From Candidatus Obscuribacterales bacterium (GTDB taxonomy: Bacteria; Cyanobacteriota; Vampirovibrionia; Obscuribacterales; Obscuribacteraceae): 64,000 bases of DNA. The position numbers and the translations under genes are program-made. Shown here piece by piece: positions 33,066-41,399 of the stretch (positions are counted from its first letter, which is position 1; the number at the start of each line of letters is the position of its first letter). The stretch is taken from the NCBI GenBank assembly GCA_019752635.1, contig JAIELX010000001.1, forward strand, positions 1 through 64,000. Direction: 5' to 3'. The notes below the pieces were generated by a model. It was not told the origin of the DNA, did not search any database, and saw only the letters and a list, made by a program, of their open reading frames with translations.

Positions 33066-34253
33066 TCATGAACCATGGGAAGCAGGCTTAATGCACAGGC
33101 TTTGCGGTGATCTACTCAGATGGGGGGGCGTTCTCTTCGAGCTGGCCGCGCACATCCAGGATGCCAGAGATGCCAATGCCAGCGCCAGGGCCAGTATCAT
33201 CAACTTTGGTTTGGAGAGAATCTTTGTGTGCAGGGGCAGTTTCTTGCCCGGCCCCTTTATCGACTTCTTATTGAAGAATCGCTGCAGGTCGGCCTTCACC
33301 TCTTCAATGTCGTTGTACCGATCCGGCGTCGACCGCTCCAACATAAATCGTGTGATTTTCTCCAGCTCTGCAGCATCTCTTGTTGTCACTGCCAGCGGTG
33401 GCACTCGACGATGAAGATGCCAGTTCAAGCAGTCGATGGCGTTCGTAGACCTAATGACCGGACGACCGGAAAGCATCTCGTAGAACACGCAGCCCAGCGA
33501 GTAAACATCCGATGCGGCATTCAACTTGCGTCCCAGGAATTGTTCGGGACTCATATAGGCGGGATTGACCATCACCTGGTGCGTTCTCGGCGCGTCCTCT
33601 ATTTCTTCGCTAGCGAGGATCTTCGCCACGCCAAAGCCCAAAAACGTTGCGCGCGGGTGGTCGCCGTTCGGGGCCGCAATCATTATGTTGGTCGGCTTAA
33701 TGTCACCGTGGATGATACCTTGGCGGTGTGCGCACGAAAGGGCATCCGCTAGTTGGATCATCAATCTTGCGCAATTCAGGTCTGTGAATCTGTTTTTGAC
33801 CATTGAATCTTTGAGATTCTCTCCCTCGGCACATTCCATCACAAGATAGGGGCGCCCGTCGCCGGCAATCCCGAAGTCTAAGGTTCTGACAATCCGAGCA
33901 TGGCGCAGGCGTTTTACCGCGTCAGCCTCACGGCGGAACCGGCTGCCGCGTGGCGCATCTGCTTCGAAACTGAGTTGAAAGATTCTCAGAACGACCGGGC
34001 GACCAGTGAAGATGTCCTTCGCCAGGAAGACCTCGGACCAGCGGTTGCTGCTGATTTCGCTTTGGAGCTGATAGCGCGCCGCGATCGTCTTGCGGGTCAA
34101 CGGCGCTTTCATCGGGGTTAAGGTCGAATTGTCTTCCGGGCACTTAGTGACCGGGGTGGCTGCATGAAACTTTCGGTGGCAAAGGGGGCAAACCTTTATC
34201 AGCCTGATCTCGGTAGTGCTTTGTGACGACTTTGGCATTGCAACTGCACGCAT
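33066..34253 (-). CDS. Ser/Thr kinase-like protein with lost catalytic residues (likely pseudokinase)
   Basis: A 395-residue protein: a short zinc-ribbon-like start (Cys22, Cys25, Cys38: 'CPLC...KCPED'), an eukaryotic-type kinase fold (61-325) and a C-terminal membrane helix ('LMILALALALASLASWMCAA', 351-370). Fold motifs are present ('LVMECAEGENL', 'GIIHGDIKPTNIMI', 'NPAYMSPEQFLGRKLNAASD', 'VYSLGCVFYEML'), but the Gly-rich loop has no glycine ('SEISSNRWSEVF'), the VAIK lysine is Arg90 ('VVLRIF') and the DFG Asp is Gly206 ('LGFGVAK'). Three of the main ATP/Mg ligands are missing, so phosphotransfer is unlikely. It may serve as a scaffold or allosteric sensor. Convergent with the protease. Confidence 0.85.
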   Translation of the reverse strand: MRAVAMPKSSQSTTEIRLIKVCPLCHRKFHAATPVTKCPEDNSTLTPMKAPLTRKTIAARYQLQSEISSNRWSEVFLAKDIFTGRPVVLRIFQLSFEADAPRGSRFRREADAVKRLRHARIVRTLDFGIAGDGRPYLVMECAEGENLKDSMVKNRFTDLNCARLMIQLADALSCAHRQGIIHGDIKPTNIMIAAPNGDHPRATFLGFGVAKILASEEIEDAPRTHQVMVNPAYMSPEQFLGRKLNAASDVYSLGCVFYEMLSGRPVIRSTNAIDCLNWHLHRRVPPLAVTTRDAAELEKITRFMLERSTPDRYNDIEEVKADLQRFFNKKSIKGPGKKLPLHTKILSKPKLMILALALALASLASWMCAASSKRTPPHLSRSPQSLCIKPASHGS

Positions 34254-34748
34254 ACAACCAACTTTACCTTTCTAACATCGCTCATCTGACCAAGTCTTGG
34301 CAGTGCAAGCAGCCGTTGTCCCGGTTTTAGTTCTACTATATAGAGGCGGAGAAGGCGGCGACGGTGCGTCACGATCCTCGGAAATGGCAGCCTGGATGGT
34401 GTTTTGTGCTCCTTTTCCTGATCGGCGCTGCATTTTGGCGATTTGGTGTTGTCCAGGTGTCCGGGCTGTTGGTGGAAGAAGGGAACAAGTTTGCTTAGTT
34501 TTTCGCCTGACTTGTGTTATCACAATGTCCACACCGTTCTTATTCAGGGTGCACCGCCCGCCCGGTTAACCGTTCTTGACCCCGGAATCCCGGCCAAATG
34601 GCCAAATTCGATCTGGCTCAAGGGAGACATCGAGCGGCGCTAGTGCGATCGCTAACTTCGGAACCCTGCGAAGCATCCGATGATACTTATCAATGGTCTA
34701 CAATGGTTCGCTTGTAAAAGCTGTGCATAGTTCTCAAGGGACGGCGAA
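34254..34748. other. Intergenic region without a convincing gene
   Basis: About 495 bases between the kinase-like gene and the ABC importer operon. Short open frames on both strands are biased in composition and lack ribosome sites. TACAAT near 34698 could be a -10 for the importer, but no good -35 pairs with it. Confidence 0.6.
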
Positions 34749-36698
34749 ATGGTGCTGAAAAAACAAATTTCTTTTATTGCCATGATACTGTCAGTGGTGC
34801 TGACTGGATGCAGCGGTCGACCGGACGAACCGCCTGCGGCAACCGATTCTTCCACCGGTACAGCTACTGCGACTTCGACGACAACGGCTGCTGAGGCGCC
34901 GAAGTCGGTTCTTCCGGAAGTAACTTATCCCGATCCCGGACCCTACCGCACCGTGGAATCGAAAGATGGTGCAGAGTTGATGCAGGGGCGATTTGAACCG
35001 GGCAAACCCGGCGGTACTCTGGTTCGCATCACCGTTGGCGGCGAAGGTCCTAAAACTTTTAACCCGTGGGTTGGACAGGATTCTTTCGTAGTTGAACTCG
35101 GAACACTGATGTACCGCGGTTTGCTCCAGACCGACAATTTCTCAGGTGAAATGCTGCCTGACATGGCTGCGGAGTACAGGGAAGAGCCGGACCATGTCAC
35201 ATACATATTGCGCTTGCGCAAAGGGCTGAAGTGGTCCGATGGTAAGCCGATCACCGCAAAGGACGTCGAATTCACCTGGAACACGCTAGTCGCCGGAGGG
35301 TACGGAAACACCTCCGTCCGCGACGTTGCCACCATAGATGGCAAAATGGTAAAAGTTACCGCTGTCGACGATCTCACTACCAAGTTTGTCACTGCTAAGC
35401 CGTTCGTTCCGTTTCGCCGGTTGCTGAGCTATCCGATAGCACCGCAGCACGTCATCGAGCCGATCCTGAGAGGCAAGGACGGTCGGGCCAGTTTCGAACG
35501 CTTTTGGGATACCAATGTCAACCCCTCAACTATGGTCACCAGCGGACCTTTCCGGCTGTCGCGCTACAAATCGGGTGAACGTGTCGAATTCACGAAGGCA
35601 CCGAACTTTTACATGGTCGACAAAGAGGGGGCAAAGCTTCCCTATCTGGAAAAGATTATCTACAGCATTGTTCCTGACGTTAATACGGCGCTGATGAAGT
35701 TCAAGGCTAAAGAAATTGATGTCTCTACAGTGCGCGGTAAAGACGTGACGGAGCTGCTAAAAGAACGCGATAAAGGCGATTTCAGTTTGTACAACCTGGG
35801 ACCGCACATCGGAAGCTCGTTCATCGTGTTCAATATGAACCGCCGGAATAATCCGAAAAACAACAAGCCATACATCGACCCTGTGAAGCAGAAGTGGTTC
35901 AACGATACAAATTTCCGTCAGGCAGTCAATCATGCCATCAGTCGCAAGACCATTATTGCCAACTACTTTAAGGGATTGGGCGATCCGAGTTTCAGTTGCA
36001 TGTCCAACACGTCGCCCTGGATGAACAAGAGCCTCCCGCCTTTCGATCAAGACCTGGAACTATCCGCCAAGCTCTTGAAAGATTCCGGATTCGTCAAAAA
36101 AGGTGACGCCTTGTACGACAAGGATGGTCACCGCGTTGAGTTCGACCTGCTCTACGCCGCTGGTGGAACCTACTATCCGGCACTTGCCGGCATGATCAGT
36201 GATGACCTCAAGAAGTTGGGGATGAAAGTGAACCAGCAAGAACTTTCGTTCAATGTAATCAATAATAAAATGGAGACTGACAAGAATTGGCAGTGCATGC
36301 TCTTTGCCTTGACCGATGATCCCCTGGATCCTCATGGTGGTGCGAACGTCTACAAAAGTGCCAGTAGATTGCACATCTTTGATCAACGAGACATGGACAA
36401 GAGCGGAACAATCGTAGCCACTGACGTAAGACCGTGGGAAAAGCGCATTGATGAAATCTTTGAAGCTGCGGCCGTTGAGTTTGACCACACGAAACGAAAG
36501 GCTCTCTACGATGAACTGCAGAAGATCATCTATGACGAAGCCCCCCACATTTATCTTGTGGCCAACAAGTCCATCGTAGGCAGTCGCAATACCGTGAAAA
36601 ACTTTGTTCCGACCCCGCTGTCTCAAACCGTTTCCGGTGTGCATAATCCGGAAGAAATGTGGAAGGAACAGCCCGCCGCAGCAGGAGCTAGCAAGTGA
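34749..36698 (+). CDS. Oligopeptide-type ABC importer lipoprotein, receptor 1 (SBP family 5)
   Basis: A 649-residue extracytoplasmic solute-binding protein. The lipobox 'LTGC' at 18-21 means it is lipidated at Cys21. A Thr/Ala-rich linker (residues ~34-57) separates the anchor from the receptor, which has family 5 features: 'TFNPWVGQDSFVVELGTLMY', 'YILRLRKGLKWSDGKPITAK' (~158), and 'FRQAVNHAISRKTIIANYF' (~396). The family binds peptides, nickel or other small solutes. It is longer than DppA/OppA (~540 residues). GGGACGG precedes the start. The second receptor overlaps it by 4 bases (GTGA), so this is the first gene of a coupled four-gene import operon. Confidence 0.92.
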   Translation: MVLKKQISFIAMILSVVLTGCSGRPDEPPAATDSSTGTATATSTTTAAEAPKSVLPEVTYPDPGPYRTVESKDGAELMQGRFEPGKPGGTLVRITVGGEGPKTFNPWVGQDSFVVELGTLMYRGLLQTDNFSGEMLPDMAAEYREEPDHVTYILRLRKGLKWSDGKPITAKDVEFTWNTLVAGGYGNTSVRDVATIDGKMVKVTAVDDLTTKFVTAKPFVPFRRLLSYPIAPQHVIEPILRGKDGRASFERFWDTNVNPSTMVTSGPFRLSRYKSGERVEFTKAPNFYMVDKEGAKLPYLEKIIYSIVPDVNTALMKFKAKEIDVSTVRGKDVTELLKERDKGDFSLYNLGPHIGSSFIVFNMNRRNNPKNNKPYIDPVKQKWFNDTNFRQAVNHAISRKTIIANYFKGLGDPSFSCMSNTSPWMNKSLPPFDQDLELSAKLLKDSGFVKKGDALYDKDGHRVEFDLLYAAGGTYYPALAGMISDDLKKLGMKVNQQELSFNVINNKMETDKNWQCMLFALTDDPLDPHGGANVYKSASRLHIFDQRDMDKSGTIVATDVRPWEKRIDEIFEAAAVEFDHTKRKALYDELQKIIYDEAPHIYLVANKSIVGSRNTVKNFVPTPLSQTVSGVHNPEEMWKEQPAAAGASK

Positions 36699-38722
36699 AA
36701 AAGGATATCTGTGCCATCGTTGTCGCAACGTTTCTCGGACTGACGGGGTGCGCACGAGAGGGAGCTGATGAGCCGGTTGCGACTACCGGCACCGCAACCG
36801 CAACGACCGCCACCACCGCGTCGACCACGATTGCGACGGCCACTGCTACTGCTAGTGCTAATGGAGTTACTGCAACCACATCGGATAAGAACGCCGCCGG
36901 TGGTGGCATGAGCGAGCTTCCGCCGAATCCGGGTCCGTTCAAACTGGTCGAAATTAAAACGAAGAGCGGCGAACCGATGGAGTGCTGGCAAGGCCGCGGC
37001 GAAGTCGGCGAGTTTGGCGGTACGATGACCGTATCGACCTTCGGTAGTGGACCGAAAACGTTTAACGTGTGGTCGGCATCAGATGTGGAGAGTCACGGGA
37101 TTGGATTGCTCTTGTTTGATCCACTGATAGTACCCGATGCTTGGACCGGACAATACATTCCCCGTCTGGCAAAATCGTTTGAGGTCTCGCCCGATAAGTG
37201 CGAGTACACCTTTCATCTTCGCAAAGGCGTGAAGTGGTCGGACGGCAAGCCGCTCACAGCTGATGACGTGGTGTTCACCTACGGGATCATTGTTGGTAAA
37301 GGCTTCGGCAACAGCAGTTTGCGCGATGTTCTTTCCGTGTATGGAAAGTACCCCAAGGTATGGAAGGTGGACGATCTCACCGTGAAGTTTAGAACCGACC
37401 AACCGTTTGCTCCGTTCCTCAACGGATTGACATCCATCGGCATTGCGCCGAAGCATGTAGTTGAACCCGTCACGAAGAAGCCAATGGAGGAGTTCAATCG
37501 ATTCTGGGATACCAATGCGAAACCGGAAAGCATTGTCTGCTGCGGACCCTTCAAGTTGTCTCGTTATGTGCCTTCTCAGCGAGTCGAATTGGTGCGCAAT
37601 CCGAACTATCATTTCGTGGATGCGAACCAAAGGCAGTTGCCTTATCTCGATAAGTTCGTTCAGTCGATTGTTCGTGATCAGAGCACGCAGATTCTGAAGT
37701 TCTATGCTCGCGAATTGGACATGCTCGATATTCGATCCGTTAAGGGGTCTGATGTGGCCGAGATGAAAAAGAAGTCCGATGAGTTCAAAAGCCGGACGCC
37801 GGACAAAGCTTTCACCCTGCGCAACTTGGGACCCGATGATGGCACTTTGTTTCTGATGTTCAATTTGTGTCAGCGCACAAATCCAGAGAAGAAAAAGCCA
37901 TACGTTGAGCCTAAGAAACAGAAGTGGTTTAACAACACGAAATTCCGGCAAGCTGTTAATCACGCAATCAGCCGCAAGATGATCATCAACAATGCTCTGC
38001 GCGGTGTCGGTGCACCGCTTTTTACCGCGGAAACTCCGGCTAGTCTCTATCTGAACAAAGACCTGAAAGCATTTGATCAGGATCTGGAGTATTCCGCTAA
38101 CCTGCTTAAGGACGCCGGCTTCGTGAAGAAGGGCGACAAGCTGTATGATGCGGAGGGAAACGTAGTCGAGTTCACTCTCAATACGAACTCCGGCAATGTG
38201 ATTCGAGAAGCGGTTTGCAACATTATTCATGATGATTTGCAGAAGCTTGGAATCAAAGTCAATAATCAGGCGATCGACTTTAACGTTTTGGTCAATAAGA
38301 CTGAGAATAGCCTTGATTGGGACGCAATTGTAATGGGGCTTTCGGGCACACGATTGGAACCCTACGGTGGCGCTAACGTCTGGAAATCCGATGGTCGGCT
38401 GCACATGTTCGACCAGCGCTTGCCGAACAAATCAGGCAAAGTGTTAGCTCCTGACGCGCGCCCCTGGGAGAAAAAAATCGATCTGTTGTTCGACAAGGGC
38501 GCTACAACTTTAGATGATGTAGAACGCCACAAGATCTTTGGCGAGTTTCAGCAGATTGCCTACGACGAAGTGCCGTTCATTTACCTGTATTGTCCGCTGC
38601 TCGTCACTGCGGCATATGACGACATCGGCAACTACAAGCCCACACCATACGGCATCAATTACACTCCGTTAGGAAGCATGCACAACATAGAAGAAATCTA
38701 TAAGAAGGGGCAGAAGCACTGA
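36695..38722 (+). CDS. Oligopeptide-type ABC importer lipoprotein, receptor 2 (SBP family 5)
   Basis: A 675-residue paralogue of the preceding gene. Starts at GTG 36695 overlapping its stop. Lipobox 'LTGC' at 16-19 and a Thr/Ala/Thr dipeptide-like linker (~28-60) anchor it. Receptor motifs are kept: 'YTFHLRKGVKWSDGKPLTAD' (~170), 'FRQAVNHAISRKMIINNAL' (~418) and 'GGANVWKSDGRLHMFDQRL' (~560). Two receptors in tandem with one permease pair suggest different substrates feeding one channel, or a recent duplication that is now diverging. It overlaps the permease gene by one base (TGATG), so translation is coupled through the whole operon. Confidence 0.92.
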   Translation: MKKDICAIVVATFLGLTGCAREGADEPVATTGTATATTATTASTTIATATATASANGVTATTSDKNAAGGGMSELPPNPGPFKLVEIKTKSGEPMECWQGRGEVGEFGGTMTVSTFGSGPKTFNVWSASDVESHGIGLLLFDPLIVPDAWTGQYIPRLAKSFEVSPDKCEYTFHLRKGVKWSDGKPLTADDVVFTYGIIVGKGFGNSSLRDVLSVYGKYPKVWKVDDLTVKFRTDQPFAPFLNGLTSIGIAPKHVVEPVTKKPMEEFNRFWDTNAKPESIVCCGPFKLSRYVPSQRVELVRNPNYHFVDANQRQLPYLDKFVQSIVRDQSTQILKFYARELDMLDIRSVKGSDVAEMKKKSDEFKSRTPDKAFTLRNLGPDDGTLFLMFNLCQRTNPEKKKPYVEPKKQKWFNNTKFRQAVNHAISRKMIINNALRGVGAPLFTAETPASLYLNKDLKAFDQDLEYSANLLKDAGFVKKGDKLYDAEGNVVEFTLNTNSGNVIREAVCNIIHDDLQKLGIKVNNQAIDFNVLVNKTENSLDWDAIVMGLSGTRLEPYGGANVWKSDGRLHMFDQRLPNKSGKVLAPDARPWEKKIDLLFDKGATTLDDVERHKIFGEFQQIAYDEVPFIYLYCPLLVTAAYDDIGNYKPTPYGINYTPLGSMHNIEEIYKKGQKH

Positions 38723-39690
38723 TGTCTATCCCGGTTTACATGTTAAAGCGGCTGTTGCAGGCCATTCCGCTGCTCATCATCATTTCTATAATGAGTTTCA
38801 CGTTGCTGAAGCTGGCGCCAATTGATCCGCTTGCGCACTTGCGTTCTAATCCTTCTATATCGCGAGAAACGATTGAGCGTGAGGAGTTGAGGCTCGGCCT
38901 GAAGGAACCGCCGCCGGTGCAGTACTTTATGTGGGTCGGTAACTTGTTGCGGGCAGACCTCGGCGTCTCTGTGACAGGGGGGGCCGTATCGGACCTTCTA
39001 ATGCAGCGCGCCGGAAACACCTTGTTGCTCAGCGTGTTATCGATCTTCTTTACCTGGGTCGTTGCGATTCCTGCCGGCATCTGGGCAGCAGTGAACAGAG
39101 GAAAGTTTATCGACAAGTTTTGGGGAATCTTTAGCGCGGTTTCAATGGCCATGCCTACATTTCTTTTGGCGCTCCTGTTCCTGATGCTCGCCCTGGCAAC
39201 CGGTGTTCTGCCTATCGGCGGGATGACTAGCTCTGATTACTTCGAGAAGAATACTTGGGGACAAATTCTCGATGTTGCGCATCACATGATTATTCCCGTG
39301 GCGGTTCTCACCTTCGTAAACATCGCGCACATTCAAAGGCAGATGCGCGGTAATCTCCTTGATGTCTTGCGCGCGGAGTATGTGCGTACTGCAAGGGCTA
39401 AGGGACTTTCGGAGGATGTTGTGATTTACAGGCATGCATTACGCAATGCCATTAATCCCCTGCTGACTTTATTTGGATTTGAGTTTGCGTCATTGCTCAG
39501 CGGTGCTGCGCTAACGGAAACCGTTTTGGCTTATCCGGGGCTTGGTCGCCTTACGCTGGATGGTGTCTTAACCAAAGATATGAATCTTGTGATGGCTTCA
39601 TTGATGCTAGGAGCAGTGATGCTAGTGGGCGGCAACCTGCTCGCGGATATCCTGCTTAAAGTTGCCGATCCCCGAATCGCTCTGGAATAG
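38722..39690 (+). CDS. ABC importer permease, DppB/OppB type
   Basis: A 322-residue membrane protein with six likely spans. It begins 'MLKRLLQAIPLLIIISIMSF', typical of DppB/OppB, and has the ATPase-contacting EAA loop 'EYVRTARAKGLSEDVVIYRH' followed by 'ALRNAINPLLTLFG'. Forms the channel with the next gene. Overlaps the receptor gene by one base. The cytoplasmic loop is intact, so it should accept an ATPase, which is not encoded here. Confidence 0.93.
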   Translation: MSIPVYMLKRLLQAIPLLIIISIMSFTLLKLAPIDPLAHLRSNPSISRETIEREELRLGLKEPPPVQYFMWVGNLLRADLGVSVTGGAVSDLLMQRAGNTLLLSVLSIFFTWVVAIPAGIWAAVNRGKFIDKFWGIFSAVSMAMPTFLLALLFLMLALATGVLPIGGMTSSDYFEKNTWGQILDVAHHMIIPVAVLTFVNIAHIQRQMRGNLLDVLRAEYVRTARAKGLSEDVVIYRHALRNAINPLLTLFGFEFASLLSGAALTETVLAYPGLGRLTLDGVLTKDMNLVMASLMLGAVMLVGGNLLADILLKVADPRIALE

Positions 39691-39698
39691 GAGTACTC

Positions 39699-40829
39699 AT
39701 GTCGACCGTAGCAACAGACGCTCCCCCTCCCGCTGCAGCCAAGGCTGCGGAACGTAAGCGCATGACTCCATGGCAAAGGCTATGGCGAGACAAAGTTGCG
39801 CGCACTGCCTTTATAGGTTTATGCGTACTTTATGGATGTGCAGCATTTGCAGATCCGCTGACGCCCTACGGCATGTTTTGGAACGACTCTGAGCTGGCCA
39901 ATGCAGCCCCGACTAGAATCTACTGGCAGGACCGTTCCGGAGCAATTCGCTCCCCTTATGTCTTTCCTGTTGAGCGCACATTCGATCCCGCTACTTTTGA
40001 GCAGAAATATACGGAAAAGCGCGATGTGCGATACCCGATCAAACTGTTCGTTAAGGGTGAACCATACAGCATGCTGGGCTTCATACCGGGTGATATTCAC
40101 TTGTTCGGAGTGGATGCTCCGGCTCGGCTATTCTTGCTTGGCTCCGATATAAACGGACGAGACAATTTTTCTCGACTATTTTTTGGAGGCCAAAAAAGTC
40201 TTACGATCGGATTCTTGGGCTTGCTTATTTCCTTCCCTGTCGGCATCATATACGGTGCCGTTTCCGGATTTGTGGGCGGGTGGGTCGATAACGTGATGAT
40301 GCGAATTGCAGAAGCCATCATGTCCGTGCCGACTTTCTATCTGTTGATTGGCATGGCGGCTATCCTGCCGGCAGGCATGGCGAGCTGGCAGAGATTTGCA
40401 CTGATAACCGTGATCCTCTCCTTCATCGGCTGGGCGGGCCTGGCTCGAATCATCCGCGGGATGGTGCTGTCTATCCGCGAAGAAGAGTTCGTGCAGGCTG
40501 CGGTGGCAGCCGGCATGTCTGAATTCAAGACTGTTCTTAAACATGTCATTCCTCAAACCGCAAGCTTCGTCATTGTTGCTGCGACATTGCAGGTGCCCAA
40601 CTTCATCTTGTCCGAATCGGGATTGAGCTTCATCGGGCTGGGGATTCAACAGCCCGACGCCAGTTGGGGGAACATGCTGAAAGCTGCGCTGGATAATGTA
40701 AATGATCTCATTAAGCAACCGTGGCTTATAGCGCCAGGATTCGCTATCTTCATCACCATTCTTTGCTACAACACTGTGGGAGATGTTCTTCGCGACGTAC
40801 TCGACCCAAAAATGCACGGGACTTCTTGA
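39699..40829 (+). CDS. ABC importer permease, DppC/OppC type, with an extracytoplasmic insert
   Basis: A 376-residue membrane protein. The C-terminal 230 residues are a normal DppC domain with EAA loop 'EEFVQAAVAAGMSEFKTVLK' and 'HVIPQTASFVIVAATLQVPN'. Between the first span (~32-50) and the rest lies about 100 residues of exported sequence ('GMFWNDSELANAAPTRIYWQ' to 'MLGFIPGDIHLFGVDAPARL'), much longer than in E. coli DppC and typical of large-receptor peptide importers. AGGAG precedes ATG 39699. No DppD/DppF ATPase follows; the next frame is a small membrane protein. Confidence 0.92.
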   Translation: MSTVATDAPPPAAAKAAERKRMTPWQRLWRDKVARTAFIGLCVLYGCAAFADPLTPYGMFWNDSELANAAPTRIYWQDRSGAIRSPYVFPVERTFDPATFEQKYTEKRDVRYPIKLFVKGEPYSMLGFIPGDIHLFGVDAPARLFLLGSDINGRDNFSRLFFGGQKSLTIGFLGLLISFPVGIIYGAVSGFVGGWVDNVMMRIAEAIMSVPTFYLLIGMAAILPAGMASWQRFALITVILSFIGWAGLARIIRGMVLSIREEEFVQAAVAAGMSEFKTVLKHVIPQTASFVIVAATLQVPNFILSESGLSFIGLGIQQPDASWGNMLKAALDNVNDLIKQPWLIAPGFAIFITILCYNTVGDVLRDVLDPKMHGTS

Positions 40830-40830
40830 A

Positions 40831-41034
40831 ATGGAATTGATTGTTGTCGCAATTCTTGCGACAGTAGCTTCTTTATTGACACTATTTGCCGCCCGCCAAT
40901 GGCCGGGGGACCGGTTCCTTTGCGATACCTGCCGTTTCAACAATCCCGATGCCTGTCACAAGCGCGACAGGCCAACTGCAATTGTTTGTGCGAGCTATCG
41001 AACAAACGCAAACGTTGAACAAATTTCTAAGTAG
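40831..41034 (+). CDS. Small membrane protein with a Cys cluster
   Basis: A 67-residue protein: one N-terminal membrane span ('MELIVVAILATVASLLTLFA') followed by 'CDTCRFNNPDACHKRDRPTA' and 'VCASYR'. The spacing of four Cys and a His suggests a small zinc- or iron-sulfur-binding loop at the membrane face. It starts one base after the permease stop, so it is probably the last gene of the importer operon. It is too short for many gene finders. Not recognised. Confidence 0.6.
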   Translation: MELIVVAILATVASLLTLFAARQWPGDRFLCDTCRFNNPDACHKRDRPTAIVCASYRTNANVEQISK

Positions 41035-41399
41035 GCGCTTCTGCGGCGTAACGGCAAAAGCTCAGACCCCCTTGCCGGTTCACACACCGGGCACAAGAGG
41101 GTCTGCTCCTAACTGTAGTTCCTGGATCGTTGCGTACGTTATCCATGTGGACTGACTTGCCGGACTATATCGAAAATTTATCGGGGTCCAACCGGGTGGC
41201 CCGCTGATCGTCGGCGACATCAATCTCTCGATATAACCAATATAGATCCGAACCTTCCAACTGACAAGACCCAAAACGTTGTTTCGAGAATGTTCCGAAG
41301 AAGTCATTCGACACTGGGGTTTGAGGCGGGACTCTACCGTGTGTACTGCGCTTGCGGTCATACAAATTTATTCGTGAAGGTTGAAGTACTTTCTCGATT
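41035..41399. other. Intergenic region with a long hairpin
   Basis: About 365 bases between convergent genes. It contains the inverted repeat at 41063-41104. Short open frames on the minus strand have no ribosome site. No gene is supported. Confidence 0.55.
41063..41104 (+). terminator. Hairpin ending the ABC importer operon
   Basis: CAGACCC, CTTG and CCGGT pair with ACCGG, CAAG and GGGTCTG in order, with small bulges. It lies 29 bases after the last stop. There is no T tract, so it may be a Rho-assisted or mRNA-stabilising structure. Confidence 0.5.

Noticed and set aside
34272..34569. Open frames on both strands between the kinase-like gene and the importer
   Set aside because: No ribosome sites, odd composition (Arg/Cys/Pro-rich), and mutual overlap; not supported as genes.
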